Below, piece after piece: positions 21,202 through 35,716 of a stretch of 64,000 bases of DNA (position 1 is the first letter of the stretch; each line of letters begins with the position of its first letter). The DNA is from Tetmemena sp. SeJ-2015 (lineage: Eukaryota; Ciliophora; Spirotrichea; Sporadotrichida; Oxytrichidae): the NCBI GenBank assembly GCA_027382625.1, contig JAJKFJ010021813.1, forward strand, positions 1 through 64,000. The letters are read 5' to 3'. The notes under the pieces were generated by a model. That model was not told the DNA's origin and searched no databases. It saw only the letters and a program-made list of their open reading frames with translations. Both the position numbers and the translations under genes were made by a program.

Positions 21202-21832
21202 TTGGTAGTGGATATCTTTAGTAAGTATAGTTTTGGGAATACTTTTAATTATTAATTAATATCTGCCAGTTAGTTTTAAAGGGTGGAAATCGAAGCAACT
21301 TTCACACGATGATATCATCACATTCAATAAGCAATATGATTCACGAGGATATTCAATAACCACAATCTACAAACACACCTTTATTTTGCTACTTGTGCTG
21401 ACTATGACAAATTTGACCAAAGAGTATATAATCGTCGTATTTTAGAGAGGTGGGATTATTATGCTTAGTTGAAATAAGATAATGAAGAATGATTGATTGA
21501 TGTAGTAGAGAGTCAGATTATTTTTTGTAGAGACTTGATGAATTTACTTACTCTGTGAAAATGATTGGCAACTTAATATAATATTGCTGAAATTTATTGA
21601 TAGGAGGAGCAATTAACTTCCCAAAATTGATCATCATTTTGATTTATGAATAGTAATTCGTAATTCAAATCGTAAAGATAAAAACTTTCAAAACTCACTC
21701 CTACTACTCTTTCTTTCAAAGAAACTCATAGCAGCACTTCACTACTCAAAGGAAATTCAAAAACTACCCACTTAATACATCTGTAATAACCTCACTTCAC
21801 TAAACAATTCTTATAACAAATCGAAGAATTTA
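21202..21832. other. Divergent intergenic region
   Basis: An AT-rich stretch between the MAT start and the start of the next gene. I see no supported gene. Confidence 0.5.
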
Positions 21833-23380
21833 ATGTTCAAGATCTCTCATGTGCAGCAGCACTCCCCTGTATCCTCCAATAACAGAAATCAGCATCATCA
21901 CACGTCATTTGACCAACACGAATCAATTAAAATCATCTTTTATCATTCTTTTTATTATGAGAATCGTTTTCCATGAGCAACCAACATCATTTGGCTTATG
22001 AGCAATTGAGAATGGGTTCAGCGGCCACTCTGCTCAATAAGAGACACCCCTCCCACGCAGCTTAAGGAAACAAGACTGCCACCAACCACAAGCAAATTTA
22101 TTTCGATTCCACTGGCGATCTGCAAGGCTTTAAAGCTGCTCATTTTGCTGCCCTTAACCATACGCGAGCTTCATTCTAAATAGAATTTTTATTGCTAAAA
22201 TTGAGTTTATATATTTGCTTCACCCTAAAACAAGAAGCAATAGGCTCATAGAATAAATTCAAAACTAGAATAGAGGTAGAGCACAGCGCCCTTGCAAAGT
22301 GGCTCTGGATAGGCTTTACAAATCGACATTCATAATCAGCAAGACTCAACATAGAATACAGCACTCATATATTTTATGTCTTAATGATAGATATTTTAAA
22401 GAATCCTTACTAGAACAATTAGTAGAATTCTAAGAATGTGAATCAGCCAATCGCTAAAAAGCCACAAACTGCCAAATGGATATAAATATATCTGATAAAA
22501 TATTTTAAATTGCCAAAAGTAACTTTTCAAAGAGAAATATAATGAAACAAATGAAAGAAGCAGAGGGTGAGGGTAAGAATGAGCCTCAACTTCCATAAAG
22601 TCATTACAACGTGATGAAGAACTTAGAAGAGAAGGATATCAGAAATCTTTCAAGGGTTATTGAAAATAGCATTCATAAATTTTTTCTTCTTTAAAGTTCC
22701 TATTAATTATTTTTGACTAAAATTGATTGTGGGGTCTATGAGGAGGGCTGGAGGGTTTTTGAATCGGAATCGGAATCAGTCCTTCAAGGCTAGCGCAGAT
22801 GAGCAAAACTAAAATCTTCACAGAGAAGCTATAAATTCAACTGGTCAGCAAAGCAAACTCTAAAAATAAGCAACTGGCCACCAAGATCAATATTTCATTT
22901 ATTCAATACTATAATGAAAGAAACTGAATATAATTCGCATATTATCATTATAAATTTTGAATATGTTAACCATATTCGGTATGGAATATCCTCCATCGAC
23001 ACCAACATAGAGCTCAAGAAATTTCTCGTCCGTTAAACTGAGAAGAAGCAAAATACTAAAAACAGACTTCAAAGTTAAACAATATTGTTCAGCATTCTAA
23101 ATTGATTGATTAAAATCAAGGAAAGCAAGATGTCTGCAGGCTATTAGTTTGGAGATAGAAGGCAAAAGACTGCAAATAGTAGATTCGTCAGAAAGCATAA
23201 TCTTTTAGAACTTTAGAAATTAAATCAGTCAATAATTTCATAATTAATAGTAATGAAAATAAGATATAAATTAGTCAGAAATAGAAAAAGAAGGTCAGGT
23301 TTAGAATTAAGCTTTATTGAGCAAGATAGAGAATTTAATCTTCGTTATTTTATTCACATAAATATTAGGGCTTTAACACT
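21833..23380 (+). CDS. Hypothetical Gln/His-rich protein with several IESs
   Basis: The start at 21833 gives MFKISHVQQHSPVSSNNRNQ. After excision of the first IES the frame runs through MSNQHHLAYEQLRMGSAATL and KQIYFDSTGDLQGFKAAHFA. After the second it is Gln-rich (KLEQRQSTAPLQSGSGQALQ). Further pieces look coding: GEGKNEPQLPQSHYNVMKNL near 22570, KASADEQNQNLHREAINSTG near 22790, DTNIELKKFLVRQTEKKQNT near 23000, and SAGYQFGDRRQKTANSRFVR near 23130. The joints between these are not resolved, and the 3' end is uncertain. No known domain is found. The next gene is convergent. Confidence 0.62.
21925..21960. other. IES, pointer GAATC
   Basis: 36 bp between GAATC copies at 21920-21924 and 21961-21965. 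Removal of 41 bp joins FDQHES to FSMSNQHH in frame. Confidence 0.88.
22174..22216. other. IES, pointer GCTTCA
   Basis: 43 bp between GCTTCA copies at 22168-22173 and 22217-22222. Removal of 49 bp joins ALNHTRAS to PQNKKQQAHRINSKLEQRQ, using several TAA/TAG Gln codons in one frame. Confidence 0.85.
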
Positions 23381-23486
23381 TAGACTCCAGAGCTACTCTT
23401 ACTCCAATCATTGCTATATTCAAGAGTCGTGGTATTTATAAGGTATAGTCTAGCTTCTTGATACTTATTTGGGGAGGGATAATTCA

Positions 23487-24812
23487 TCACTATGTTTGTG
23501 CTTGCTTGAGGTCTGCTTGAATGTTCCACTGATTTCTTCCGTACTGAATGATTCTCATCTTTTACCAGTCTACTGTGTAGATGCTTCCAGTCGATTGCTC
23601 GTAAACTGTCGGCATCTGGAAAAGGAAGAGCTCGAAAGTTGGCTGATGATCTGCTGGCCTGATGGACTTTTTCGTGCAATTTAGAACGTGAGCATCGCGC
23701 ATAAAGCGGCCATTGAAACCTCCGAAGATCAAAATCTCCTCTTTGTTGGTCTAGGCCACTCCCAGGCCCTGTCTTGCTTAGAACTTATCGGTTGGGAAAT
23801 TTATCAGTTCCCACTCCTTTTTCTGTTAAGAGTCAAAGCGCTCTATTGAATTGATGTACTTCTTTGAGGCATTAGAGATACCACAGAACACATAGACAAA
23901 ACGATCTGCGAAGGCACAACTAGCATGGTAGTGACGACCCTCTTTAAGAGTGTCCACATCAAACCAGAGATCGATATCTGCATTGTACATCTCAGCACGG
24001 ATATGAGCATTGTCATTTTCCTTCCTTGAGCCTGTAACCATGATAAATTTCTCTCCGAACCAGCAGGCTGAATGACCATGTCTTGGATACTTTAGCCTGT
24101 CTTTAGGTAGAAGGAGGCACTTGTCGTCTTCGTCGAGGAAAATTTCATTGCATTCATACATGCTGTCTGGCACTTTACTGAAGTCTCCTCCTCCAATAAG
24201 GAATAGACGCCCATTTGGAGACTGAACTGATTGGAAATTATGAGGGAAGGCGTTTTAACACTCTACTGTTCGCTTCCTCAGTGTCCTAGATTGAAGTTCG
24301 TATTCGTGAATAAACTTTGAGTCTCTCTCAAAAACGAACAAGCTCTTAACAAGGGTCATCAGAATAGCCTTTTGTGCATTAGGCTGGAATTCTGCCATCA
24401 CTTGATCGCCCTCTTCTTCTTCCTCCTCTGGGCCTCCTCTGAAGCATTGATTCTATCTCTTGTGTGTCTTTAGCTTATCCAGAGCAAAGTTCTTCTTGCA
24501 ATCTTGGCACTTGAACTTAATCTTTTGAAGCAGAGCGTGTAGGAACTTATGCATTGGCTGATGTTTGCCTACTTTCAGGCAGATAGTGCACTTGTATGTA
24601 TTATCAGCAGCAAATGCGGGGTTCTTTTGATGCTCTTGCTTACTGAAGTCCTTTAGGCAGGTGTTGCAAGCTCTGGTCTTGCACAGTGGGCACTCAAAGA
24701 TGCTCTCACTGATCATGAAGCACACTGGGCATTCGTAGTAGTCGAGAAATTGCTCTAGTTTGGATTTGGGGTCGTAGTGCTCCTTGCGGAGTCTGCTTTG
24801 AATACTGATCAT
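23487..24812 (-). CDS. Zinc-finger (RING/TRAF-like) protein with Kelch repeats
   Basis: This is one uninterrupted frame of 441 codons from ATG at 24812 to TGA at 23487. The N-terminal third is Cys-rich: YYECPVCFMISESIFECPLC, RACNTCLKDF, YKCTICLKVG and FKCQDCKKNF, a RING-like followed by a TRAF-type zinc-finger arrangement. An acidic linker (PEEEEEEG) leads to Kelch-type repeats: RLFLIGGGDF, HGHSACWFGEKFIMVTGS, GRHYHASCAFADRFVYVFCG and GLGVAQTNKEEILIFGGFNG. This architecture points to a substrate-binding ubiquitin ligase; the catalytic role is inferred from the Cys pattern only. No intron or IES was found, in contrast to most neighbours. Confidence 0.92.
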
Positions 24813-25366
24813 GTTTTACTTTTGTTCTTCTTATCTGTAAATTTGAAATATTTTTTGGCTTTAAGATCCTGGGGTCCTTTAAAAATTGGAGCTTACCTGT
24901 TTTTATTCTGCCTGCTTTATTGAAAACATATCCTAAAAATTTTAAGGGTCTGATTCGATTGAAAGAGATTAACTTCTTGGTCTGGGCTATTGTATTTATT
25001 CTACTTCTATTTAGTTTGGTTATTGGTTATGATTCCTATCTTGGTGTGGGTCTATTAAATTGACGCTTGGAAAAGAAAATTTGAGAAGCTTGAATGTGAG
25101 TTTTCGGACTCCCTATCTGAAAGAGTATTAATTATTATTATTATCCTGCATATACGAGGCAGAGCCTTTAAATGGAAAAATTTAGTCTTAATTCGAACTA
25201 AACCCAATACTACAATTAATTTATTTGCCTGGCCAAATCAAAATCGCTATATCTTAACCACTATTTTTTCAATGGAGAGTTTAAAATGAATATTGAGTTG
25301 GGCGTAATGCGAAAGTATGAGTGATGTATCAGGAAATAGAAATTATAAATTTAAGATTTTTTCATA
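24813..25366. other. Intergenic region upstream of the Kelch gene
   Basis: No supported gene. It contains an ATTATTATT run near 25132-25142. Confidence 0.5.
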
Positions 25367-28300
25367 TCAAACTTTTCTCTAAATCTTATCAGGACTCTCA
25401 CTGGGCCTTTACAAATTTTACTTCTTGAGCTTTTCACACAATATATTGCCAATAGGCTCCTATCTTTGGCTTATGATGAGCTACAACTACTCCAAGAATT
25501 CTTGAAAGTCTAAATTCTTTCCTTGCTTTATAAGTGGTCATACAATAAATTATTATAAGAAGAATAATACACTATGTATAAATAGTCTAAGTATGGCCAT
25601 AACTTCAGTTGAAGAGAGAGGCCTGGGTGAAGCTATTCTCACTTATCTCTCCGTCCTTATCACTGTCAATGAGATCAAACAGTTCTCTCAATTTCCTCAA
25701 ATGCAGCTTGTCAAATATCTTTCTAGATCGCTGGCACATCCACTTCTTATTAGCTTGCTCCCTTACCTTAGAGTACTCACGCTATTCTTGATCTTTAAGT
25801 CTCTCCTATTTCACATACATGAAATAGTACATACGAGTGCAGATGTCCAATTTCATTCTAAATTCTTGATCCTTTTGATCTGAGGGCCCTCTGTTTATTT
25901 TTGGCTTGAAAAGTGGTTAGCCTGTATTCTCATCGTACTAGAACTACTAGTAAAGTTTTAAGATATAAATGAATTAATTTTTAACTTAAAACGTGGGTTT
26001 ATTTAGTTTGTATCTTATTCAAGTTAAGAGCAAGTTGATGTTTCAAGAGTTGATTTACACTTTCTTACTCCTATATCTTCTTATTAACTTAATCTCTATC
26101 TATATTTTCTAGATTAACCTATCTTTGCTTGAGAGCATTTAAATCAGGTGATGTTATTCCATCTTTTAATTAAACAAAGATACTTAAATATAAAAATTGA
26201 ATTCCCTTTCTATCCTCAGAGGCGCCTCTCTTTGCACCACTGATAACTCTACTTGTCTGAGTAGCTGAGAAACTGAATGCTGAATCTCTTTTCTTCTTGA
26301 ATTTTTACCTCTTCTTAACCCTGCCTTTTCTTTTGAGATTGCTCTAACTTAGCTTATACTCTAGACTCTCTAGTGATTCATCGGTTAATAAACTTAAATT
26401 CAAGTACTGGTAATTATAGAATATTATCTTGTATTTTATTTACTAAGCCTCTCTGTGATGCATCATCAACAGAGATTTCTTATTCAAAGCAGGCTAAAAC
26501 GTCAGCTCTTGCGTTTCCTTTAATTCTCTCTCCAGACTTGCAAGCTCCCTCAACATTTTCAATTTTTCCTCTTTTTGCTTTGACTGCTCATATAAGTTGT
26601 TAAAAGCGTTGTTACGCTGTTCAAACTTTTAGTTTTTCAATGTACTTCTCTCAAGCAGAGGACTTGGAATAAATTCTTACTTCTAAGTGATAGGGAGTCC
26701 TGGACTTATTTTAAGGCAATTTATCTACCTTTTAAGAGAACTGAGGGGTACCTTTCTAAGGGTTGGACGGATTCACATGGAAACTAAGGGATAAATGAGT
26801 GTGACTCCGCTTATTATCTCCTCCATTCATTGGAGATTTAGACTTAGCAGGAGGATCTTCCCGCTTAGGAGTTTTGACTAATTGAACCTGAATACTGTGC
26901 CTGTTATGAGAATTACTAGAGCCATTATGCTGCTGTCTCTGATGAGATAGCTTCTTCTATTGTCTTATCAAATTCTTATTGTAGCGAGTCCCATGATAAG
27001 TTCTCTCAAAGAAGTCCTAATCACATTCCAAGTTTTGAATTTCTTTAAAGTGAGTATCTGCTGCAATTTTCAAATCTCTAATATCAAAGGTTATGCTCTT
27101 CCTTTCCTTCTTTCCTGCTTCTTCAGATGATATAATCTTAATTTAATGAACTTAATATGTTTTGCATAATGATTTAGGAGAGAGAATTGAAGCTCTCTTA
27201 TTGGCTGATTGCTGACGGTAGAGTTGAGCAAATTCATTAGGACATTATTTTCTTTGAGAGATTCCTCAGTCTCGAGTGTTATTCCTTGGGCGATATCTGA
27301 AACCGTTTTGTTATGCTCATTTATATTGCTGCTGCTATGTCTGATAATTTGTGGCTGATTAACAATATAATGAATAAGAAATAGAGATACCTCCCATCTT
27401 TGAAGAGGATGTTTGAGTTCCCTTATTTTGAACAGTTTGAATTCGCTAACCTGAACTATAAGTACTTGAAGGAAACCTTTCCAACTTTGGAGACACTAAA
27501 TTATTATGATAATGAGAGATTAAATGAAATTAAATTGCTTGGAAGATCTAAGAGCATGCTATCTCCAAGGTCTATCCCTTCTTTCAAATAGTTTTACGCA
27601 CTCACTATATTAAGAGAGGAGCTGGTCTGCTGCGAATCATATTTTTGGGGATCAAGATAACCACCTTTAATTAAAGTATTAGGCCCAGAGCTATGAATTG
27701 GAGAGTTTAAAGCGAGGTTTATGGTACAGTCTAATTCTAAGAGGTATTGCAGCTTGGAGAGAAAGGCAAATTGTAACTAATCTTTTCTCTAAGTGAAGTT
27801 AAATTGCTTGGTTTAATTTCTTTAAGCTTTAAATTTTAATCTATTTAAGCACCGTTAATAAATGATTGATCACAGGAGGTTCTTTGAATTATCTCTGGAA
27901 AGGCTAATCTTAAATTCTGTAAACTTGCACCTTACTTTATTACAGGTTACCTGCTTTAGTTCTATCTTCATGGGAACTTAACTATTTCCCCCTATTTTAA
28001 TATCCTTAACTTTCCATTTCTTCTTCAAATTACTGCTGTTAGACCATAAATGGAGTAAGTTTTTCTCTCAACTATATCTTATCTACTAGGTTTTTACCTA
28101 CAGAAGTACTTTAAGATTCAGTTTGATTCATTTTATTAGAAACATCTTTATTTATTTCCTCCTTTCCATTTAGTAATAGAAGTTTTTCTTAATCATTTCC
28201 TTCTTTGGTAAGAAACTGGCTTAAAATTTAATCCGAATCTCCAGTTTCATAATGTGAGTCGATTATCTGTTTTTGAAGCTGTAAATTTTGTAATTGATAG

Positions 28301-28858
28301 AAAGTGTCCTGCTCTAACTGATACTGATTACTCGATTAAATCTAGAGTGTGCTTCCGAGTTATAGTTCCGCAAAAGCTACCTACTCCCCCTTATTTTCAG
28401 GATTATTCCTGGCTTGTTCCTTCCTAGAAAGTGTTGAAATTCTTATGATGTATTGGGTATATAGTATCGCTAATTTCTGACGCAAATATTTTATCAGGTT
28501 TGACTATTGCATCAAAGGTCTTCTGTTAAAGACTATAGAGTTTGCTTTTATTCACTTTTCTTATCAGCTCTCAGTTTCTTTTATTTCTCTGCCTCTTCTA
28601 ATCCTTCTTTGATCTTAATATTTATAATGAAAGATGAAAATAATTTTTTTAAATTTGCTTGATCTGCTTCAAAAGCACTTTCTTGAGATTATCTTTCTTA
28701 CTCAAGGAGGGAAATAGATTTTGGATGGACTCTATGAGCATTTCAAAGTAGGCTTAATCATTTTTGAATATCTTGATTGGGATGACTCCTCCATTTTCCT
28801 TTCCGAGATTAAGTTTGAGCACGAGCAGAGGCCTTTCCTCCTTCTTCTCCAATTGCAT
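25367..28858 (-). CDS. Large Gln-rich coiled-coil protein with C-terminal EF-hand
   Basis: The start at 28858 gives MQLEKKEERPLLVLKLNLGK. A very Gln-rich middle (many TAA/TAG) includes YQLQNLQLQKQIIDSHYETG near 28280, SSKMGGISISYSLYCQSATN near 27390 and KSPMNGGDNKRSHTHLSLSF near 26800. A helical stretch near 26500-26620 (KEEKLKMLRELASLERELKE, then LTFQPALNKKS) is of the kind common in ciliate cytoskeletal proteins. Near 25640-25690 lies an EF-hand, LRELFDLIDSDKDGEIS, with D-x-D-x-D-G spacing suited to calcium. The C-terminus (LDFQEFLEQL onward) is after an insert that contains TGA. Function is unknown; a calcium-regulated cytoskeletal protein is a reasonable guess. Most IES and intron borders here are unresolved. 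Confidence 0.75.
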
Positions 28859-28978
28859 TTATCTTAATAATTTGGATTAATTTAATTCCAACGAACATTT
28901 TTAGCCAAATAATTTGATTGGAAATATAATGATAATTCGAACGCGCTTAAAATATTAACTATAACTTCATAGATATAT

Positions 28979-31320
<2,342 letters not shown>

Positions 31321-31342
31321 AAAAATAATAAATAGAAGACTA

Positions 31343-31460
31343 GAGAACAATAACATTATATAATTTTTTTTTTAAAACAAAGAAAGAATTAGAAAATCGT
31401 TATTAAACCTTGAAAAAATTTAAATAAAGATTGAGAGCAATAACATTATATAATTTTTTT
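31343..31460. repeat. Pair of 28-bp direct repeats upstream of the TTLL gene
   Basis: GAGARCAATAACATTATATA followed by ATTTTTTT occurs at about 31343-31370 and again at 31433-31460, differing at one base. The copies are 90 bp apart. They are much longer than the 3-9 bp pointers elsewhere, though they could be an unusually long pointer. Confidence 0.85.
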
Positions 31461-32932
31461 CATGTTAGCTTGTGTCCATCCTCTTACTCTTTGATCTTAG
31501 TCCTTAGCAGTCTAGTTCTTCTAGATTATTTGCATTATAAAACCCTTAGGATTAGGTTGCTTGCTAGAAATCTTAGGGTCCTCGAGTAAGTTTTAAGTAT
31601 GACCTCTCGAGATATCTTTTTTGTTATCAATCCTTCCAACTGCTTAACTAGTTCCCACTCTTGATGCCTCTTGCTTAATAATTTCAAGAGCTCCTTATGG
31701 TGCATCTATAGAACTCTACCCACTGATGAGGCCATATTGATTCTGAAAGCGTCCATAACTTGATCCAAACTAGTTTTGCACTCCTTGAGACGGTAGTTGC
31801 TGATGTTGCTATTACATTTAACTCTAGTTATTTGAGTAGAGTGTAGTGAACTAAGTGGAAGGTGCCATTGAGTTCTGATTTGAGTTTTCTCCATAGTAAG
31901 AGCTACCAGATCTCATTTCCTGTGAGGGCTTTTAAGTGCGCGTAAGTTGCATGATGACTTTCTTTTTGTTGAGATAGCGCTTTTCCCCTGAGGGTGTGCT
32001 GCTCTTAAGCTGATTATTACCCTAGAGCATGGAGCCAAAATATTAGCAATAGCAATAAAAGTAAAAGAACCATTTAGAACTTCCTTATTCCTTAGATGTA
32101 TAGTTAACTATGTTAAAAAATAGACAATAGATCTAAACATCATTGCCCTGCATTTCCATTAAACTCGAGGATCTGCCTTGATGGCTGAGATACCTAGTGG
32201 CACCGCTGATAATATTATTAGGTGCACTTGGCTTAAACCGAGGATCGCTTGATTAGAGGAAGTAGTATTGCTGCTCTTGAGTGTTGAATTCTTGCTGCTT
32301 TCTCTTTGAGGCAGAATTTTAATTGGACTAAGCGAACATAGAGTTCTAGTGTGCAGCAAATCATTTAAAACCTACCAATGTGTATTATAATTAGATAGTG
32401 CATAACTTTGATGCCCAGGATTTATTGAAAAATGAAAACTCTTATCTTTATAATAGTTTAATAATTTTGAGAGTAGCTTTGAAGATGGTGTTGATTGGAT
32501 TGTAATTGCGTGATTGATTCCTTTAGACTATTTCCAATGTGTATCTTCTGCAACTCTTGAGCCTGGTTGCCTATCATTCAATTACAAACCATTAAAGAGA
32601 AATGAAGTTGAATTTTGATCATAGTTTTTTGCGATATAAGCAACGGTGATAGGCGTTAATTGTTAGCTAGGTTATCTTAAAATTATTTGAATAAATCGTA
32701 AAAAAATTCACACTAATGAACTTTAAACGAAGTAAGACATCTTTAATTTATCTTATTGTTGCTGTCTGACCTTCTATTGCCTTTGTTCTTGCGTTCTCTG
32801 GCTTGAATCATTGCCAGAGTTGAGAATAAGCAGTGGAACTTTGCCAGTAAGTGTTTTCGTTTTAACTAACTCCTGGTTTTGATTTTAAAAATGAATCATC
32901 GTCTCTTAGACCTACAGATTGCTCCTTGCCAT
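31460..32932 (-). CDS. Gln-rich protein, unknown function
   Basis: The start at 32932 gives MARSNLQVQETMIHFQNQNQ, then a Gln/Arg helix (QRTQEQRQQKVRQQQQDKLK). Later pieces are KRKQQEFNTQEQQYYF near 32270, then FKPSAPNNIISGATRYLSHQ, and after a probable IES a long frame near 31900-32000 (STPSGEKRYLNKKKVIMQLT). It continues with SYYGENSNQNSMAPSTQFTT and ends after QDQRVRGWTQANM. The exact stop is unclear because the frame runs into the direct repeats and the TTLL start. The density of TAA/TAG codons shows it is coding. No domain is recognised; such Gln/Ser-rich proteins are often RNA- or chromatin-associated. Confidence 0.63.
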
Positions 32933-33271
32933 TTTATAGATAACGCTGATGAAATTCTTCTTAGAGAGATAATTTAAAGAATGAGCTAATAATATAGAGA
33001 TGCTTTAAAATTTATTTTTTTAAATTGTTGCACAAATTCATTCCATATCAGATCTCCATAACTTCAATTGTTTGAAAGTATGTGGAGAACTTAAATCAAT
33101 TTAGGGTGACTTGAAAAATAAAAATAAGAGCCTCAAAAGCTCAAAGAATTTGTTTTCTATGTTTAAACTTCAAGGTACTAGAAATCAATCTGGGCGGATC
33201 ACGATCTTCCAGAATGTCTCTAAGGTTAGCGCTCTGGCCCTCTACCAAATACCTTTTGCACCTCCTCAAGC

Positions 33272-35462
33272 TCATATCCTCTCCCTTATATATTTGAAGC
33301 CACTATAACTCTCCTACCCTATTCCTCCTCTTCCTCTACCTATGAAATCCCTGTCTCCCTAAAATCCTCTTCCCCTTCCTCTGAATTCCCCTTCTCCTTA
33401 AAATCCTCTTCCCCTACCTCTGAATTCCCCTTCTCCCTAAATTCTCCTTCCCCTCGCTCTAAAATTTCCTTCTCTTCTAAAATCATTCAATCTTTCGCTT
33501 CTTTCTTCTCTTACTGGCTACAATGTTCGTGGAACTTCTTAATCGAATTCATTATGGATGATTCCGCCCCTATTGCTTCTTCCTCTCATATTGAATGAAG
33601 ATCTTTAATAAAACATTAATTTTTACTAAGATAATCATTTTTAAAGATAATAAGTTTCATTGATTTTCATAAATAGGATTCTAGTAGAATGAGAATCAAT
33701 TTTGCTATAAATTAAGTATAAAACGCTTATTTTTCTATGTTTAAATTGATTAATAGCATGCCCCCTTCTAGTGGCTCTTCCTCCTCTGTACTCTGAACAT
33801 CTTTCTCTATTTTCTTCACCTTCTCTTGATCGATATTTTACACTTCTCTCTCCTCCCTCTCTCCTTTAACTTTATCTCCCCGCCTCATTATCATCCTCCT
33901 TAACATTTTCTCTTTTCCTGCTGCGACTTCTACTCTTTTCCTCATTCTCTTCCCAAACATTATCTGCCCACTCTTCTCCATATCTATTTTAGTTGGTTTG
34001 AGGACCATACTCTATCAAACTGTTTGCTTCTCTTGGCCGCTCCGTGAACCCTCCTCTCATATCTCTTTGGCCTCTACCTCTCTCTCCAAAAGCATGACCT
34101 CTCTAATTCATTCCACCTCTTCCACCTCTTCCACCCCTTCCACCTCTTACTCCTCTTTCACCTCTTCCCCTAAATCCTCCTCTGAAACGTCCGCCCCCTC
34201 ATTTCTAGATTCAAATGAGGCTTCTTCATTGAGTAGAGGGTTAAATGGTGCCATCTCTGGAATAGTATTGAGAGGATTTTAGATGTTCTGGGGAGGAGCA
34301 TTTAAAACTGGCATGCAATTACTTTATAAAGTAACATATACTTCAAATAAATAAGGGATGCGTGGAGGGCGAGGAATGCGAGGAGGTCGTAAAGACTATG
34401 AGAAACGTGGAGGAATCACGCGAGGCAGATAGTCCGGACCCAAAGGTGGTAAAGGCATATCCATAGGCATGCTGCTATCTTATTCTTCTAATAGAAAATA
34501 AATTGAGCATTGGCAAAGGAGGTCTAAAACCTCTCATCGCTTCAGACGCTAGTATACCGTGATTTTAAAGGTAGGGCCTTGCTGACCTTCCTCTCCTGTC
34601 GGGGGTCTCTCTACCCATAGGAGCAGGAATTCTATCTGGAATTATTCTTATATAAGATCTTGCACCTCTCATATTCCTTCTCATACCTCTTCCTTAAGCA
34701 AGTGATGATGAAATCATGCGCCTTGCTTTACTAAATCTAGTTCTTTACTCTTAATTCAAAGCTCTCAGATTCCATTAAGTCTAGGGCTTGGTGTCTGCAG
34801 TTGAGGGAACAAATCTTTTAACGAAATTCACCTTATTTTCTTTAAACTATATGCTCTAAATAATTAAAATTCTGTTTAGATCTTGGGCCTTAATACCCAT
34901 AAGACTTTTTGTCGTCATAAGTGGGTTCCAGTACCAGTATTATCTTTATGTATGGTTTGATAAAAGATTTGTTGCTTGCCCTAACATGTTGCTCTTACAT
35001 AAAATACTCAGACTAGTCATTAAACATTAAGTCTCTTAATTGTTGAGATACTCAGAAGGTGTAGAGACGTTCATACTTATCTCCCAACTCTTGATTGAGA
35101 TGACCTGATGTACCTACACATCCTAATTAGCAAGTTCCCGCTGAATTTACTCAGACACCTATAAAGAGTTTTATTGCATAAAATATGAGATATACCTTAA
35201 GAGCCATTTCTATAGATTGACCTGCTCCCAGGATTTTCAAAGGAATAAGCATAATCAGTGAGAGCTTTCACTCCATAGTTAATATACTTGTGCGCCTGTC
35301 CCTTCTTCGACACTTTCAATATCTCAGGCTCGTTAAGCTTTGGAAGAGTAGGTGCTCTCGCAGACCTATTCCTCTCTCTTCTTTACTAAGAGTATGGCCG
35401 CTGAATCTCATAAATAATTGTAGAAGAGAAAGTAAGTAATATGATCTGTCGCGATTAGACAT
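33272..35462 (-). CDS. Alba-domain protein with proline-rich linker and RGG/RG tail
   Basis: The start at 35462 gives MSNRDRSYY. The Alba fold follows: NEPEILKVSKKGQAHKYINY, IPLKILGAGQSIEMALK, then a GT-AG intron (donor GTATAT near 35200), then VSEQIQRELANQDVQVHQVI. A Pro-rich linker (MDMPLPPLGPDYLPRVIPPR) leads to RG repeats (RGGFRGRGERGVRGGRGGRG and, near 33400, GFQGEGEFRGRGR twice in tandem). Alba proteins bind RNA or DNA, and Alba plus RGG tails are known in protists, where they take part in translational control. One-base frame changes occur near 35215 and in a G run near 34195. The stop is inferred at 33272. Confidence 0.76.
34317..34357. other. IES in Alba gene, pointer ATGC
   Basis: 41 bp between ATGC copies at 34313-34316 and 34358-34361. 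Removal of 45 bp joins IPRPPR to MPVLNAPPQN. Confidence 0.78.
34471..34506. other. IES in Alba gene, pointer GCAT
   Basis: 36 bp between GCAT copies at 34467-34470 and 34507-34510. Removal of 40 bp joins GFRPPLPM to PMDMPLPPLG in frame. Confidence 0.8.
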
Positions 35463-35716
35463 TTAAGATAATAAAATAATACTATTCGCTTAAAATAATA
35501 AGCTAAAGTAAGATATTTCTGGTCGTATTTTGACATTAAGCAATCAACAGAGAGCAATTTATATTCAATTAATTTATTGGCTGATTAAGTTTTCCTTGAA
35601 ATTCTCTCCTTAAAAGACGTCATCATCTGAACTGGTTAGGTCATATTCTTTAATAAATGCTGTATTGATTTAATGCATGCTTAATTTGATATTCAACTGG
35701 TGAATTTATACTACTA

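Noticed and set aside
27370..27800. A plus-strand ORF (MFEFPYFEQFEFANLNYKYL and on) that looked like a gene.
   Set aside because: The minus strand here is a long Gln-rich coding frame continuous with its neighbours on both sides; the plus ORF is its complement.
33310..33480. Pyrimidine-rich imperfect tandem repeat as a satellite.
   Set aside because: On the minus strand it encodes the repeated GFQGEGEFRGRGR of the Alba/RGG protein, so the repeat is explained by coding.
34350..34450. An RGG-like frame on the plus strand (MRGGRGMRGGRKDYEKRGG) inside a minus-strand RGG gene, which looked like an inverted, scrambled MDS.
   Set aside because: The minus strand reads continuously through the same bases as a Pro-rich linker once two pointer-flanked IESs are removed. 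No inversion is needed.
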